Notes: generated by a model from the letters alone, not told the origin. A stretch of DNA of 62,751 bases from Cylindrodendrum hubeiense (GCA_014621425.1 JAANBB010000228.1:1-62751); one strand, 5' to 3'; positions 33,588-44,834 are shown, counted from the first letter of the stretch. Numbers and translations: made by a program.

Positions 33588-34322
33588 TCAAGCGAGAGCC
33601 GCTCCTTCCTGGGGCTGGATTTCAATCAAGTTGCCATCAGGATCGTTGACGAAGATCAGCGGCTTGTTGAAGGGGGTCAGGACTCCCAAGATAAACTCGC
33701 GCTCGGCGGGAGACAGCTGCGCAATCTTCTCGGGAGACAGACTGGTGGCAGTGGCAATGTCACTCGGCACCATGAGGTCATCGTTGGTCCTCTTGATGAT
33801 CTCGATACCAGGGTAAGCATCGAGTCTTGCCTGCGTAGCCGCAATGTCGGGCACCACCATGCCGATGTGGCCAAAGGTGTTTGCGACTCTCGTCGACGAA
33901 GTGAGGTCATTGTTGGGGACATCGAGATGGACCAACTCGAGAAGTCCCTCGGAGTTGTTCTTCTCGCGGTTCAGTTCCGAGGCGGTCTGGTACCCGGTGC
34001 CATTCTTGCCGCCGTGGCTGTGGCCCATGTATGTAATGGAGTAGTGCTCCGAGACATGAAGAGTCAAAATGTGTCGCAGGCCAAAGATTTCAGTGTAGAA
34101 GTCCATGCTCGCTGTGAGGTTCATGACGTTGAGACAGAGATGGTTGATGAAGTAGCCGTTGGTACCAGGATCGGATGGGGTGTCATCACCAATTTCCGGG
34201 AAAGGGTAGCTCGATGTCCCGTTGGTTGGGACAGATCGAATACATCCTAAAGAGGGCGAGATGAAGTTACTGGCGACCAGGAGTGCGGTCGTCGCAAACG
34301 AGCTAGAGAGCATGCGAACCAT
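33588..34322 (-). CDS. Secreted VOC-superfamily (glyoxalase I-like) protein
   Basis: A single exon of 244 residues from the ATG at 34322. Residues 1-27 form a signal peptide. Two vicinal-oxygen-chelate halves follow: FINHLCLNV...SMDFYTEIFGLRHI, with a Glu in LLELVHLD, and FGHIGMVV, with a Glu in GNLIEIQPQ. The His-Glu-His-Glu set is positioned as the metal ligands of glyoxalase I-type lyases. Family members detoxify methylglyoxal as its glutathione hemithioacetal, or perform other metal-dependent reactions. A signal peptide is unusual because glutathione chemistry is cytosolic. Potential N-glycosylation sites (NGT, NLT, NNS) fit the secretory route. A TATAAAGG box lies about 110 bp upstream. 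Confidence 0.82.
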   Translation of the reverse strand: MVRMLSSSFATTALLVASNFISPSLGCIRSVPTNGTSSYPFPEIGDDTPSDPGTNGYFINHLCLNVMNLTASMDFYTEIFGLRHILTLHVSEHYSITYMGHSHGGKNGTGYQTASELNREKNNSEGLLELVHLDVPNNDLTSSTRVANTFGHIGMVVPDIAATQARLDAYPGIEIIKRTNDDLMVPSDIATATSLSPEKIAQLSPAEREFILGVLTPFNKPLIFVNDPDGNLIEIQPQEGAALA

Positions 34323-35689
34323 GATGTTGGAAGTGCGTGGTTTGTATGGTTGGCGAATAGGCGAATGAGTTGAAGATGTGATTGATGATGAGCTTGGAAG
34401 AATCAACCCAACTGCTGGTAGATACCGGTTCCTTTATACATGTCGAAATCATTGCCAGACGGCGTCAAGATGTAGGCTCAGCCCAAGCTTCAGCCACCGG
34501 CTCCGAAATCGTCATCAAGGAGCCGACAGCCTCAGCCCTCCACCATGCAGGGTCCTTCGTCCCAACTGTCTAAACGAGATTACCATGCAAGCAGATTTGT
34601 GGCAAACCCGGGGCGGTGTGATCGTTGAGTGGATGGTTGTAAGTGCCCAGCTTCCGTCGTAGGGAACAGGCACTTTGGAGGCGATCCTTCGGGGCAATGC
34701 CAAGGACGCTCCCCACACCTTTGATACAAATCTAGGCATTGTCAAGGCTATACCTTTTTCGACCAAATACCCGGACACTTCCAATGCCAGACCCGTAGGG
34801 CTTAGATCGCCGCCCTTGTAACGAATGATACGATCTCGCTCCAGCCAAGCACACCGTCATATTTGATTTTCCTGCCATAACCGGGATCCCTGTGATGAGA
34901 GGAATGGGCCAGGAGCTCAACTTGAGACAATGGGGAAATCCTTTGAGCGGAACCGACAGACCAGCTGGCTGGGACCAGATGCCTGGGACCAGATGGCCAG
35001 GAAAGATTGTGTTGCTTGGTTCGTGGATCTGTTCCGACAGTGCAGGGGTGTCTCACACCAGAGGACCAGAGGTGACGACGGTGGTCCGCGGGCGCCCGAA
35101 TCTCGGGACCGAAGACTAGCGAAAAACGCGAGTGCCGAGCACGAAGACCCGATTATTTGACACCGAGCGCTTGGGTGCGGTGCCGAGCAAACAGCGCCAA
35201 GGGAATTAAGCGTTGGTATAGCATTCAACGTCTATTACGAGGTGCAGCGTTCAATGTATTCCCTGTTCAATCCTTGATTTCAGGTCTAATTGGAGTTTGA
35301 TTGAGAGGGTTATGAGACCAAGCTGAGAAAATGAAGTTTCGTTCGGAGCCTGTCTGATCCGACGAGGCTGGCGCCAGGAGCGGTCTAACCCTGCTTCACC
35401 CGCTACGCATCCGAAAGCAAAGCACAGGAGAATCCATGGTGGAATGAACCCAATAGCCTTGTGTTTGGTCCTATACTTGCCATCAATTGATGATTTCTTG
35501 ATTTTTGAAAGGACATACTACGTAGTACAGGAATTGTGGCTGACGATGTATGGACATTGGTCAATGGTTGGCTGCGACTTGGGGGCTGAGTTGTTTATTT
35601 TGACCTTTATTTCAACTACAGCGAACTGAGACGCTTCACGATTCGCCATTCCATAATCTTCTTCACCGGCGCGGACGAGACACATACGT
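34323..35689. other. Divergent intergenic region, 1.4 kb
   Basis: Promoter space for the VOC gene and the first Nudix gene. It includes a short GGGACCAGATG tandem near 34972-34997 and the palindrome at 35516-35527. No gene is recognised. Confidence 0.45.
34431..34438 (-). promoter_or_regulatory. TATA box of the secreted VOC gene
   Basis: TATAAAGG reads on the minus strand 109-116 bp before the ATG, the usual position for an inducible fungal promoter. Confidence 0.55.
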
Positions 35690-36692
35690 ATGCGAGTGTG
35701 CGAAATGAGATACATCGCCTACGCTGCTACAATCTTAAGCCTGGTTCCCGCAACCCGTCGTCCGCTCAGTCTCTTGCCGCGCTCGCTTCCGCTTTCGCTG
35801 GCCCGCGCAATGTCGACCACGACGCTCGCATCCCACAATGTCCCGCTCAGCCTGCCTGATGGGCTCTCGCAGGAGCAGCTCCTGGTATTCAAGCCGTTCA
35901 ATGTGAGTAGGGTTGTTCGATTTTTGGCTGCCTGGACCGACAGGGGACATCGGCTAATCTTGCCAGAACTGGATCGCCACCTTGACCAACTCGCTGCGCC
36001 TCCAGGCCGATGCAGCGCATCCCTTCCACGCGGACCCGTATGCCCTCCGCTCCGTCACGATCCAGTCCTACGACCGCTTTGGTGGCGGCCGCGTCGGCTT
36101 CGTCAAGCTCGCCGCGAATGTCTCCAACTCGGCGGGCGAGTCGCTGCCGGCCATCGCGTTCCTCCGCGGCCCGAGCGTGGCCATGCTGGTGATGCTCATC
36201 CCGGATGATGCTCCTCCCGGTTCCGATGAGCGCTACGTGGTGCTGACAGTCCAGCCCCGCATCGCAGCTGGCAGCCTGGGATTTGTGGAGCTGCCGGCGG
36301 GCATGGTTGACGACGAGGGTAGCTTCAAGGGTGTGGCCGCCAAGGAGATAGAGGAGGAGCTGGGGGTCACGATTCACGAGGACGAACTGACCTGTCTCAG
36401 CGAGCTTGCTGCCCCGGAAGAAGATGCCGGTGGTGAGGGCTTGGCCAAGGCCATGTTCCCCAGCGCCGGCGGCTGTGACGAGCACATCACCATCTTCAGC
36501 CATGAGCGGCGGATCCCACGCGACCAACTCCAGGAGTGGAGCGGGCGTCTCACGGGCCTGAGGTCACACGGGGAAAAGATTACCCTGAAGGTGGTTCCTA
36601 TGAAGGATGCTTGGAAGGCGGGTGCTCGCGATGCAAAGTGTCTCGCCGCCCTGGCCCTCTGGCAAGGGCTTCAGCAGGAGAAGAAGCTGTAA
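35690..36692 (+). CDS. Nudix hydrolase, ADP-sugar diphosphatase (NUDX14) type
   Basis: Exon 1 is 35690-35902 and exon 2 is 35967-36692. The long form is 312 residues with a basic N-terminal extension that could be a mitochondrial signal; the ATG at 35810 gives a 272-residue form starting MSTTTLASHN. The Nudix box reads LPAGMVDDEGSFKGVAAKEIEEELGV. It keeps the second Glu cluster, but the first Glu is one position early and the usual Arg is Lys, a variant resembling plant NUDX14 (LPAGMLDD...). Upstream blocks NNWIATLTNSLR and YALRSVTIQSYDRF fit the same subgroup. The enzyme would hydrolyse ADP-ribose or ADP-glucose to AMP plus sugar phosphate. It faces a second Nudix gene with only 61 bp between stop codons. 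Confidence 0.85.
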
Positions 36693-36753
36693 TCAGCCCC
36701 GCCTGGCTCCATCTATATGGTCTATCATCCCAGTTCTAGTCAACATCCTCCCT

Positions 36754-37487
36754 CTACAGCTTCAATCTCTGGGCAATCAGGATCCCCTCCGCAAATGTTC
36801 CGATGCGGGCGTCGATGGCACAACCCTCGGCCTCAAGCTTCTTGCACTCGTCCCACAGGTTCGCCAGGGGCACGGTAAAGACCTCGATAAACTCATTTTC
36901 CTCCAGCTCGGGCTGCGGGTTCTGGTTCTCAGGCAGCGACATGTCGATGGAGACATGGATCATGCGCAGGTTGGTGTTGCAGAAGCCCGGGTCGTTGTAC
37001 ATGATGGGCGACGTCTCCGTCACCACACCCACGTAGCCAGTCTCCTCCTTGAGCTCGCGCACTGCGGCCTGCTCAGCCGTCTCGCCGGCATCAATAAGAC
37101 CCGCCGGGACCTCGATTGTGATCATGTCGATGGGGGGTCGGTATTGCTTCTGCAGGATGATTTCCTTGCCGGTGGGCTTGTCGAGGATGGCGACAATGCC
37201 CACGCCGTCGATATCAGCGTCCTTGGGGCGTGTTCGGCGCTCGGCAGACTCCCATGTTCGGGTGACGCCGTTGGGATCCTGGTAGGTCGTCCTGGAGACG
37301 AGGAGAGTTAGCAAGCCTGCACGGCATAGCTGAAGCTCGGATGGGGCATCATTACTTGACCAGCTTGGTCCAGCGGGCCTCTTCCTCGGCCTGGGGTACG
37401 TTTAGTTAGGAGTCAATCAGTAAGGCAGACAGTAGAAGCGCGTACCAATGGCCCTGTGGAGAGCACCTTTGAGTCTGAAATGGACAT
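36754..37487 (-). CDS. Nudix hydrolase, ADP-ribose pyrophosphatase (Ysa1/NUDT5) type
   Basis: Exons 37487-37446, 37390-37356 and 37291-36754 encode 204 residues. The first two exons are tiny (14 and 11.7 codons) and supply MSISDSKVLSTGPL and AEEEARWTKLVK. The canonical Nudix box is present as GLIDAGETAEQAAVRELKEETGY, together with the ERRTRPKDADIDGV and LQKQYRPPI features of the ADP-ribose pyrophosphatase group. The product should cleave ADP-ribose to AMP and ribose 5-phosphate in the cytosol, limiting free ADP-ribose from NAD turnover. Introns are 55 and 64 bp. The convergent neighbour is another Nudix enzyme of a distinct subgroup, so this is not a recent tandem duplicate. Confidence 0.92.
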
Positions 37488-37919
37488 TGTTGCTGTCTAT
37501 GTCTATTCTACGCTTGGTTGTAGTGGAGTAGCTTCGTCGCGTGAAGCAGCAACCCAACGAGTACCCCGCCGAAGTTCGGTGAGGGGCAGCTGACTACGTC
37601 ACCCGGGATTGGTTACCCTGGAGCTAACACTACCTCGCTCAAGACCCCCAACACCGCTCTGGGTTGAGTTGTTGTCGTATTTATTAACATTTATATAAGT
37701 AATTAAAAGAAGTCTTAAAGACGTTCATTCATCTTAAATTATATCGTCGCGCGAATAGTAATGCTCCTAATTTATTTGTGTTCATTTCAATAGTGTTGAT
37801 ATTTAGGAGACAGAATTAAGTTGAAGTTGATCCTAAAGCAATAATTGCACACACTAGACTGTTGATCGAATCAAAAAATCACGAACATAAGTAACATTAA
37901 AGCCTGCACATAACTCGCC
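37488..37919. other. AT-rich intergenic patch, 432 bp
   Basis: Base composition changes sharply between about 37,670 and 37,900 to very AT-rich, unlike most of the window. It lies between the Nudix promoter and the OPT 3' end. No ORF or terminal repeat is visible. It could be a decayed mobile-element fragment or simply 3' UTR. Confidence 0.5.
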
Positions 37920-40340
37920 TCAGTTCCAACTCTTTGGACCAAACGTCTCTCCTTCGCCAACTGTCTTTGAAAGAGCCGTATAACTTGCATCCATGGTATT
38001 GAACACACCCACATTGCCCCACCACTGAGGAATCGTCACGCCAGGGAAAGTGATCGCAAAGAAGATAATGATGGTACTGATAATCAGGCCCGCATCCAAC
38101 GCCGCCGCAGTAGTGTAAGCGTACGTCTTCCACCAGCCGTTCCACTTAGTGCGGACCCATTTGTTGACAATGAGTCCCACGATGGCCCAAGTTGAGAAAC
38201 TCAGAGGAGTGGCTGGGGGTAGCCAAGCCATTGCGCCCAGCATGACGGGTCCGTGGAAGTGGCGGAAGAAGGAGAACTTAAGCACCTTAGTGAGGACATA
38301 CAGCACGATGGGGAACGCTGCACCGATGAGCCAGAACCAGTTGAACACCGAATACATGCCCCCTTCGCCGAACATGCGACGCGGGCCAATGACTCCCCAC
38401 ACGATGCTGGACGAGAAGAAGGCCCGACCGTTGGGGCAGGTGAAGTTGTCTGCTTGCTCATTGTCACAGACGTTTTCGATGTTGCTGAGCGTCCAGTTCA
38501 TGACAGCAATCTGCACAAACGAGGCCCAAATAGTCGCTACAACTTGGCATGAGAAGGTGACCCGGGGCGGCACCTTCATGTAGTGGGCCATCTTGAGATC
38601 GGCACTGTAAGTCTGAGCCTGGCCGAGCGTGATTGTGCTAAAGACCTTGAAGATCATGACTCCAATGGGGCGTCCGGGAATCATAAAACCAGCGAGGAAA
38701 GGGGAGATGACGTTCAAACTGAGCAAGATGTTCGAGACGGCCAGAATCATGGTGGTTGGGATGATGAAGACGAGCGCAATCACGATGGCGACGAAGAAGG
38801 CCCACCATGGCAGCTGAGAGTTGTAGCCCTCAGTGGTGGCGAAACCCAGCGCGATGGAGACGACAAACAGAGCGAGATACCACCAGTCGGGGGCTTCGAC
38901 GTAGTTCCTCATGAGCTTCATGTGAATGTCAGGCTCCTGATTGCGCGCCGCTCGGAACCGGTACCAGACTTCCTTCCCGTGGTATAGTCCGACGTGGACA
39001 AAGGCCGCAGTCAGGGCCGCAAACGAAAGACCATAGTTGAGCGCTAGAGTGGGTGACAGGAATAGAGGTGAGTATTCCTTGTACTTCTCGGCATCAAATG
39101 TGAAGCTGTCGCCGAGGATCTTGCTGACGTTGTAGTAACCTTGTGTGTTGTCGTAAGTCTGCGACGTGACAATAGGAAGGTACTCGGAGTAAATAGCGCC
39201 CGTGTACACGATTCCAATTGAAGAGAGGATGACGAAGAAGAAGAGTCCGATGAGAGTGTTGACGTGCGAGTTTGTGGGAGCCAGAATGGGATCACCCAGG
39301 TAGGCCGTGACATAAGTCCAGTCAAATGTGACGGGAATGAGAGAGAGACCCGTGAAGCCGCCAAAGAGTTGGTTAACGACGACATTGTTTGGCTTGGCCC
39401 ACGTAACAAACGCAAAGACCGAGAGTCCCTGCCACAGGACTCCTGGGATCCAGTAGTAGATGAACATGCCAGCCGTCACAATCCCAAACCAACGGTACCT
39501 GCTGATACTCCACCCATTGGCCTGGGTACCGTCGCTTTTACTCTTGTCGTGCAGAGCATAGAACAGGGACGTGTTGGCAAACTGACTTGGCCACATCATA
39601 GCGGCTGGCCAGATGAGGAATCGCCGGAACAAACCCGCGAGGGAGATTCCAATGAGCTGAGAACTGAGGGTGAAGAGCAGCGCGAAGCCCCAGCCGAGGT
39701 TGACGTTGTAAAATGGCTTGCCCTGGAGTGCTAGCAGGGCGTTGGTGCTGTAGGTGTAGCTGATGGAGACATTGGACATGAGCGTGACGACGACGTGTTC
39801 CTTGATTGTAAAAGGACCTGGGTTGAGGGTCCAACGTGCGCCGAACGTGTTGAAGACCCGGGTAGGCATAATCTTTGCCCAAAGACAGCCGAGGGGGTAG
39901 ACGAGTAGCTGAACAACTAGGGCAGGGAAGTTGATAGCAGGACTCCTATAATGATGTATGAGTATTTAATATTCGCTTGCAGTGGGAATCGCTTACCTCA
40001 TGCTCAGAAACATGTTGAGAGCGGCACCAATTGTGACGAAGAGCATTCCCAAGACCCAGGCCCTCACAGTGTTGGCAACCTCATGTCCGTCAGTGTTGCG
40101 AACAGCTGCTCGGACCTCCTCATACGGAGAGTCTTCAGAGAAAGAGCCATCAGACTGGGTGACCTCGGTGGCAACCAAATCGATGGGATTCTTTCCATCA
40201 GTGTCGATCTCTTCCTTGGGGCTATCGGAACCCCGAGGACTGGCCGTGGCCCCGGCGGGTGTTGAACCCTTCTCAGTAACCTCGACTGGGTCAATCGAGA
40301 TTCCCTCTACACTGTCATGGTTTTTAAAAGGATTCTTCAT
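37920..40340 (-). CDS. OPT-family oligopeptide transporter
   Basis: Exon 1 (40340-39997) and exon 2 (39945-37920), with a 51-bp intron, join in frame to 789 residues, typical for the fungal OPT family. The first roughly 80 residues are cytosolic and rich in Ser, Glu and Asp. The family signatures SPAINFPALVVQLLVYPLG and LNPGPFTIKEHVVVT (NPGPF...KEH) follow at the first membrane segments, with about a dozen further hydrophobic segments through the C-terminus. Members import tetra- and pentapeptides, glutathione or metal-chelator complexes by proton symport at the plasma membrane. Substrate cannot be inferred. The start was chosen as the only in-frame ATG (40340) before the conserved region. 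Confidence 0.93.
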
Positions 40341-41454
40341 ATTGAACAAAGTCTTGGTATCTCAGACGGCTGGACACGAAAGAGATCCAGTCGCGGCAAG
40401 GAGGGGACGACCGTGGTTAAGTACTACGCTCTTCACGTTGCACACCTCATGAAGAGCCCATGAGGATACTTTGGCTAGCATGGTTTAAGTTCGCCTATCC
40501 ATCAGCGCGCATCAATTCATTGATAAAGCAGACCGCCCACACAATCATTCGAGAGCGAGACACGGTAGGGTTGCAATCAACAATGGGGCCTCACGATATG
40601 ATCATGATACCCAGGTTCGGCCAACCCCCATGCCCCCGAAGACGGATCACAGTTTCGCGTAACTCTCGGGATTAAATGAACCTCCGTTACTCGACCACAT
40701 CGTGCTTCGTCTGCCACAGCGCGACTAGCGGAGCTATATCCGGTATGTTGGACGGAAGGCAGTGAGGGGAAGCCCAAGCGGCGAACAAAAGAACCCTGTC
40801 GACGCAATGACACCGTATCTCAAACCCCAAAACGGCATCTCTAGTACCCACAGATAAGCGGTGCATGTTGGCTGTATGCTCTGGATGGTACGCAATCAAG
40901 CTCGAAATCCGGCTGAATGGGGCATGTTAAACGAGGATGGTGTGAGGGCGTGCGCGAGCCCCCGGGACGGAGCCTCGAGTATCGGGTTGAGGTCCGACCT
41001 TTCGGGGTGGCGTCTGGGGAAGGCTCCACCTCGGAGCTATTGAGCGTCGTCTGTTGGCGTCGCGCCGAGGATCTGTCCAGGGGTTATTGCGAATCCGGTT
41101 TCATAGGTAGCGCCTGGATATACGCAAATGTCGTAGATACGCCGGTGTCGGATGTACTTATAAGCACAAATCGCAAGCATGAAGGTGCTCATTCTTTCTA
41201 CCCACCTGATTAATGAGACTGCAATAATACCTTGATAATGATAGCCAGCATACTAACTAGACAATCAGTGACTGATGTTGTAGTATGTAGCAGGTCTCGT
41301 TTGATCCTTGCGAGCTGTAGTACAATATTCTCGCCCAGGTATAAGAACACGGGATATGATGTCAGGGTACGCAACCAATGATATGAAGCCAAGCGAATGT
41401 ATGTGATTTTATCTACTATATCCAAAGGTATATACAAAAAAGGTTATTAGCCTA
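40341..41454. other. Intergenic region upstream of the OPT gene, 1.1 kb
   Basis: Promoter of the OPT gene and 3' flank of the GH16-like gene. The left half is GC-neutral, while 41,210-41,450 is AT-rich. No gene is supported. Confidence 0.45.
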
Positions 41455-42486
41455 CTACTTGAGACGGCGCATCTTGTGAGACGACAAGCATCTGGACTCG
41501 TTGGACACGTTGGCTCCCTTAAGAACCGGCTTTCCGAGCTCCGTCGTCTCGTCAATGCTGCAGACCTTCGAACAAGTGCTCGCATCGGCAGGGCCGTACA
41601 GGATCTCGATCCACTGGATCTGCTGGTACGCAACACCACCCTCATCCATCTTACCAGTCCAGGTCTGGCCGTTGCTCCAGGCGTTGAAGATCAGGGACGA
41701 GGCATCCTTGGGAACCTGGAAGGAGTTGACAGCGGTCTGCAGGCCGTCGACGCTCCACACGGTCTGGTCGGGGGTCCAGTCCAGACGGTGAGTAGCCCAC
41801 TGGGACCACTTGAGACCGTCAGTGAGGGTCACGGTCTCGGTGGCGCCCTCAACCTCGCCGCCCTCATCGGTGTACGAGGGCTGGTTGGTGTAGTGGATGA
41901 CGTTGTCAGCGTCCGAGGTCAATACCTCAATATCGGCCTCCTGGACGTTGGCGAGCTCCTCAGCGTCGCGGTAGGTGAACATGGCAGTGCAGGCGCCCTT
42001 GGAGCCGATGGTACGAGCGAACATGCGCATCGAGGCGTACTGGTGCTGCTCGATGGTCTCGAACTCAGAGGCCGTCTGGAAGCCATCGTGACGAGCAGTA
42101 CGCATGGTCAGGAAGGTGTCACTGCCGGGGACATCGTCGGTGTTCTCCTGAATGTAGATGTTGTTGTACGAGTTCTGCATGGGAAAATCGGCGTCTCCGT
42201 TGGACCAATTCTGCAGGCCCCAGGTCTGGCCAAACTCAGACTCCCAGTTGAAGTAATCGCTGGTGAATCCGGCGTTGGCGTTACCCTCGATGGTGCTGAT
42301 GAGGTCTGGAATGCTGGCGTACTGAGACAGCGCGCGGAAGTCGAAGAACATGTGGTTGGCATAGTAGGTCGGCTTGGTGCCATTGCTGAGATAGCAATCG
42401 CACTGCGAATCGTCGACCGTGGTCGCTGCGAGGGCGACCGGCGCCGCAGCAAGAAGAGAAGCAAGGAGTGACTTGGAAGAATACAT
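41455..42486 (-). CDS. Secreted GH16-like glucanase/transglycosylase
   Basis: A single exon of 343 residues with a signal peptide (about residues 1-20, cut after ALA). It has a concanavalin A-like jelly-roll fold typical of glycoside hydrolase family 16. The catalytic ExDxE signature appears as EADIE with glutamates near residues 183 and 187. Flanking family features are the N-terminal MFFDFRAL block, the FTYRD strand and SQWATHRLDWTPDQTVWSVDG. Cysteines near both ends may form disulphides. GH16 enzymes act on beta-1,3- or mixed-linkage glucans or remodel the fungal wall. The C-terminus has no clear GPI signal, so a soluble secreted enzyme is expected. An ATATAAGG box lies just upstream. Confidence 0.87.
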   Translation of the reverse strand: MYSSKSLLASLLAAAPVALAATTVDDSQCDCYLSNGTKPTYYANHMFFDFRALSQYASIPDLISTIEGNANAGFTSDYFNWESEFGQTWGLQNWSNGDADFPMQNSYNNIYIQENTDDVPGSDTFLTMRTARHDGFQTASEFETIEQHQYASMRMFARTIGSKGACTAMFTYRDAEELANVQEADIEVLTSDADNVIHYTNQPSYTDEGGEVEGATETVTLTDGLKWSQWATHRLDWTPDQTVWSVDGLQTAVNSFQVPKDASSLIFNAWSNGQTWTGKMDEGGVAYQQIQWIEILYGPADASTCSKVCSIDETTELGKPVLKGANVSNESRCLSSHKMRRLK

Positions 42487-44834
42487 GATGAACAACAACT
42501 CAGTTGAAGGAATGAATGATGAATGAATGAATGGCTTGGTTGGATCACATCACCATTGGCATTGAGCGATGCCAGCCTTATATGTATGCTATGCCCGTAG
42601 GGATGAGGATCCTTTACCCTCCCAATTAGACGTGAGAATCTGTTTCGAAGGTTATCCATGCTGCTGGGAGCATGGGGCAAGGGGTAGCATGGCGGGATCA
42701 TGGCGGAGGATCCATGGCACGTCGGCGAATGGGGCGAAGTAAGACATCGCGACTAGCCATTCCTGACCGGTGCTGGACAAGTTGGAGCATTAAGAAGATG
42801 CCTAGTAGTGAGTATGGGATGAACGGGCTGAAAGGAAACAACGCGATAGGTCAGGTCGCATATTCCAAAACATCGCAGGCAGACGCCGGCCGGGGAATTA
42901 CCCCTGTCGCGTGGGTTGAGGATCGGATCACCGGCCTAGTGCGAGCGGGTGGTCTCATCGGCTGCGAAACACTAGCTTGAGGCTGGAGCTTGACAGGGCT
43001 TGAAGGAACGTTACAGACGGTTCTTCTCCCGCGGCCTGCATGATCGATGTGAGATTCACATGTCATGGAGGAGCCGGAGGATGAACGAAGGTATTGTTTT
43101 GAGAGGCTCTGGTCCCATTGCCGGATCTTTAGATTGACGATTGACGGGTGAACTGTGTGGATCATCGGCCATCTTCACTTCTGACCTACCTGCTGTGTGT
43201 ATTAGAGCACTGACGATAGTTTCTTTCATCTAAGCGCATCAGTCCGTCGGCCATCTAAAAATCGACCCCAGTCAATAAACGCCCACCTCGGCGCTTCTCT
43301 GTCTTGGTTGAGATCCAATGGCGAGGGGGGGTGATACTCGAGTGGAGTTGAATGACTTCGTGACACGGCGCAGGCAAAGGATTCAATAGTTCAATCTGCT
43401 TAAATCCCTTGAGTAGCCGGCCGACTCCTGTTAATCTTAATGCTGTTTCCCCGCCCTTTTGAGTCTGTTACGTACGAGATCCATCGTGGGACGGTAGGAG
43501 CAGACATCTGGTTGTGTAAACAGCGCCACAACTGCCACCGAAAGTCGAAACAGCAAAGGAGGTTGCTTCAGAGCCAGCGCTAACTTACCTCTCGGCGACC
43601 ACTGGTAGCGCCTCGTCTGAATTCTTCCCAACTGCTGCTTGGGCGCTAGGGCTGATGCTGCAGGGAAATGCAAGGGGCCTCGCGCGTCGCAGTCTCTTTC
43701 ACAGCCACCTCCGTCCCCCCTGGTTGTGGGCCCAGCCGCTACGTTAATTACTTGGCCTGAGCGGCATCCTTTTAGGCAACACTTTAGGCGGAAATTTGGG
43801 TGGGCTAGCCCGGACTGCCAAAGATCAGTCGGCCGATAGAGTCGGGCGGTGGCGTCTGACGGCCCCGGGGCTGATGGGCCCGACGAGGTGTTACTCCGGA
43901 CCTAGCCCGGAGGTTCTGAGAGTCCAGTCCGGTCCGGCAGAGCCCGGAGTTGTTTTAGCTGTCGGATGGTCCGCTATTCAGCCGTGTGGATGGCGGAAGA
44001 TCCGGGGGCCGATAAGCATGCCAGTTTAGGTGGGTGATGGCGTTATAGCGGAGATTGCTAGAACAATGAATGCGTCGCCGGCAGGTCGTGGCCCCGAGGC
44101 TCCTCGTGATTCCTCGTTCCCGGATTGCATCATGTTCTTCCTATTGTTCTCATCGTGGACGTCCGGATTGGCGTTCTTATGATGCTGCCTAGCCACCTAC
44201 GCGGCCTATTGTTCGTCGTCATGATGCAGCGAGTGACAACGTCATCGACCCAACTGCCACATCACAATTCCCAAACGCGGTCAGCATTTCGTTCCTGGAT
44301 TTGCATAATCTTGCCGGACAAGTCGTAGGGCACCGAAAGTCCGGAGTGTCACTGGCGCCTCGCAGCCCTCACCACGTCACGACGTCGTCAGCAACAAAGT
44401 CGAGTTGGGCGACTGGAGCTGGGATAAGGCATTGGAATGTGCGCGCATCAAAGGGACATTTGTAACCAACGTGTTGCTTGATTGCGCGGCTCGGCTGCTT
44501 TGGAGTGCCTGAATGAGGCCGGCTCCAATCGCATTCGATGTCTGGAATACGAATGCCGTGCACCTTTGTTTTTGGCCATTCCTCTTCGGGGAGGTCCTAT
44601 CAGTGCTGGGCCAATTGAGCTGTCAATGTTGATAGCGACCCTCCTTGTTTCATCATCACCTCTTCGCATTCCTTCTTTCCAAACCTCGTCTTGCATTTAA
44701 TAACTTGGACATTCGCTCTTTTCTTTAACCATTCGTGATGCTCACTTTCACATATCGCGCCACTGCCCAGCTTCTTTTATCTTGAGCTCTGGCATTGCCC
44801 CATTCTACCCCGATCCCTCCGTAAATTCCCCACC
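42487..44834. other. Divergent intergenic region, 2.3 kb
   Basis: Promoters of the GH16-like and MFS genes. 43,840-43,990 is unusually rich in GGCCCC/CCGGAC words. No ORF, tRNA or terminal repeat is convincing. The last 130 bp are a CT-rich leader for the MFS gene. Confidence 0.45.
42576..42583 (-). promoter_or_regulatory. TATA box of the GH16-like gene
   Basis: ATATAAGG reads on the minus strand about 90 bp before the ATG at 42486, in keeping with a regulated secreted-enzyme promoter. Confidence 0.55.
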
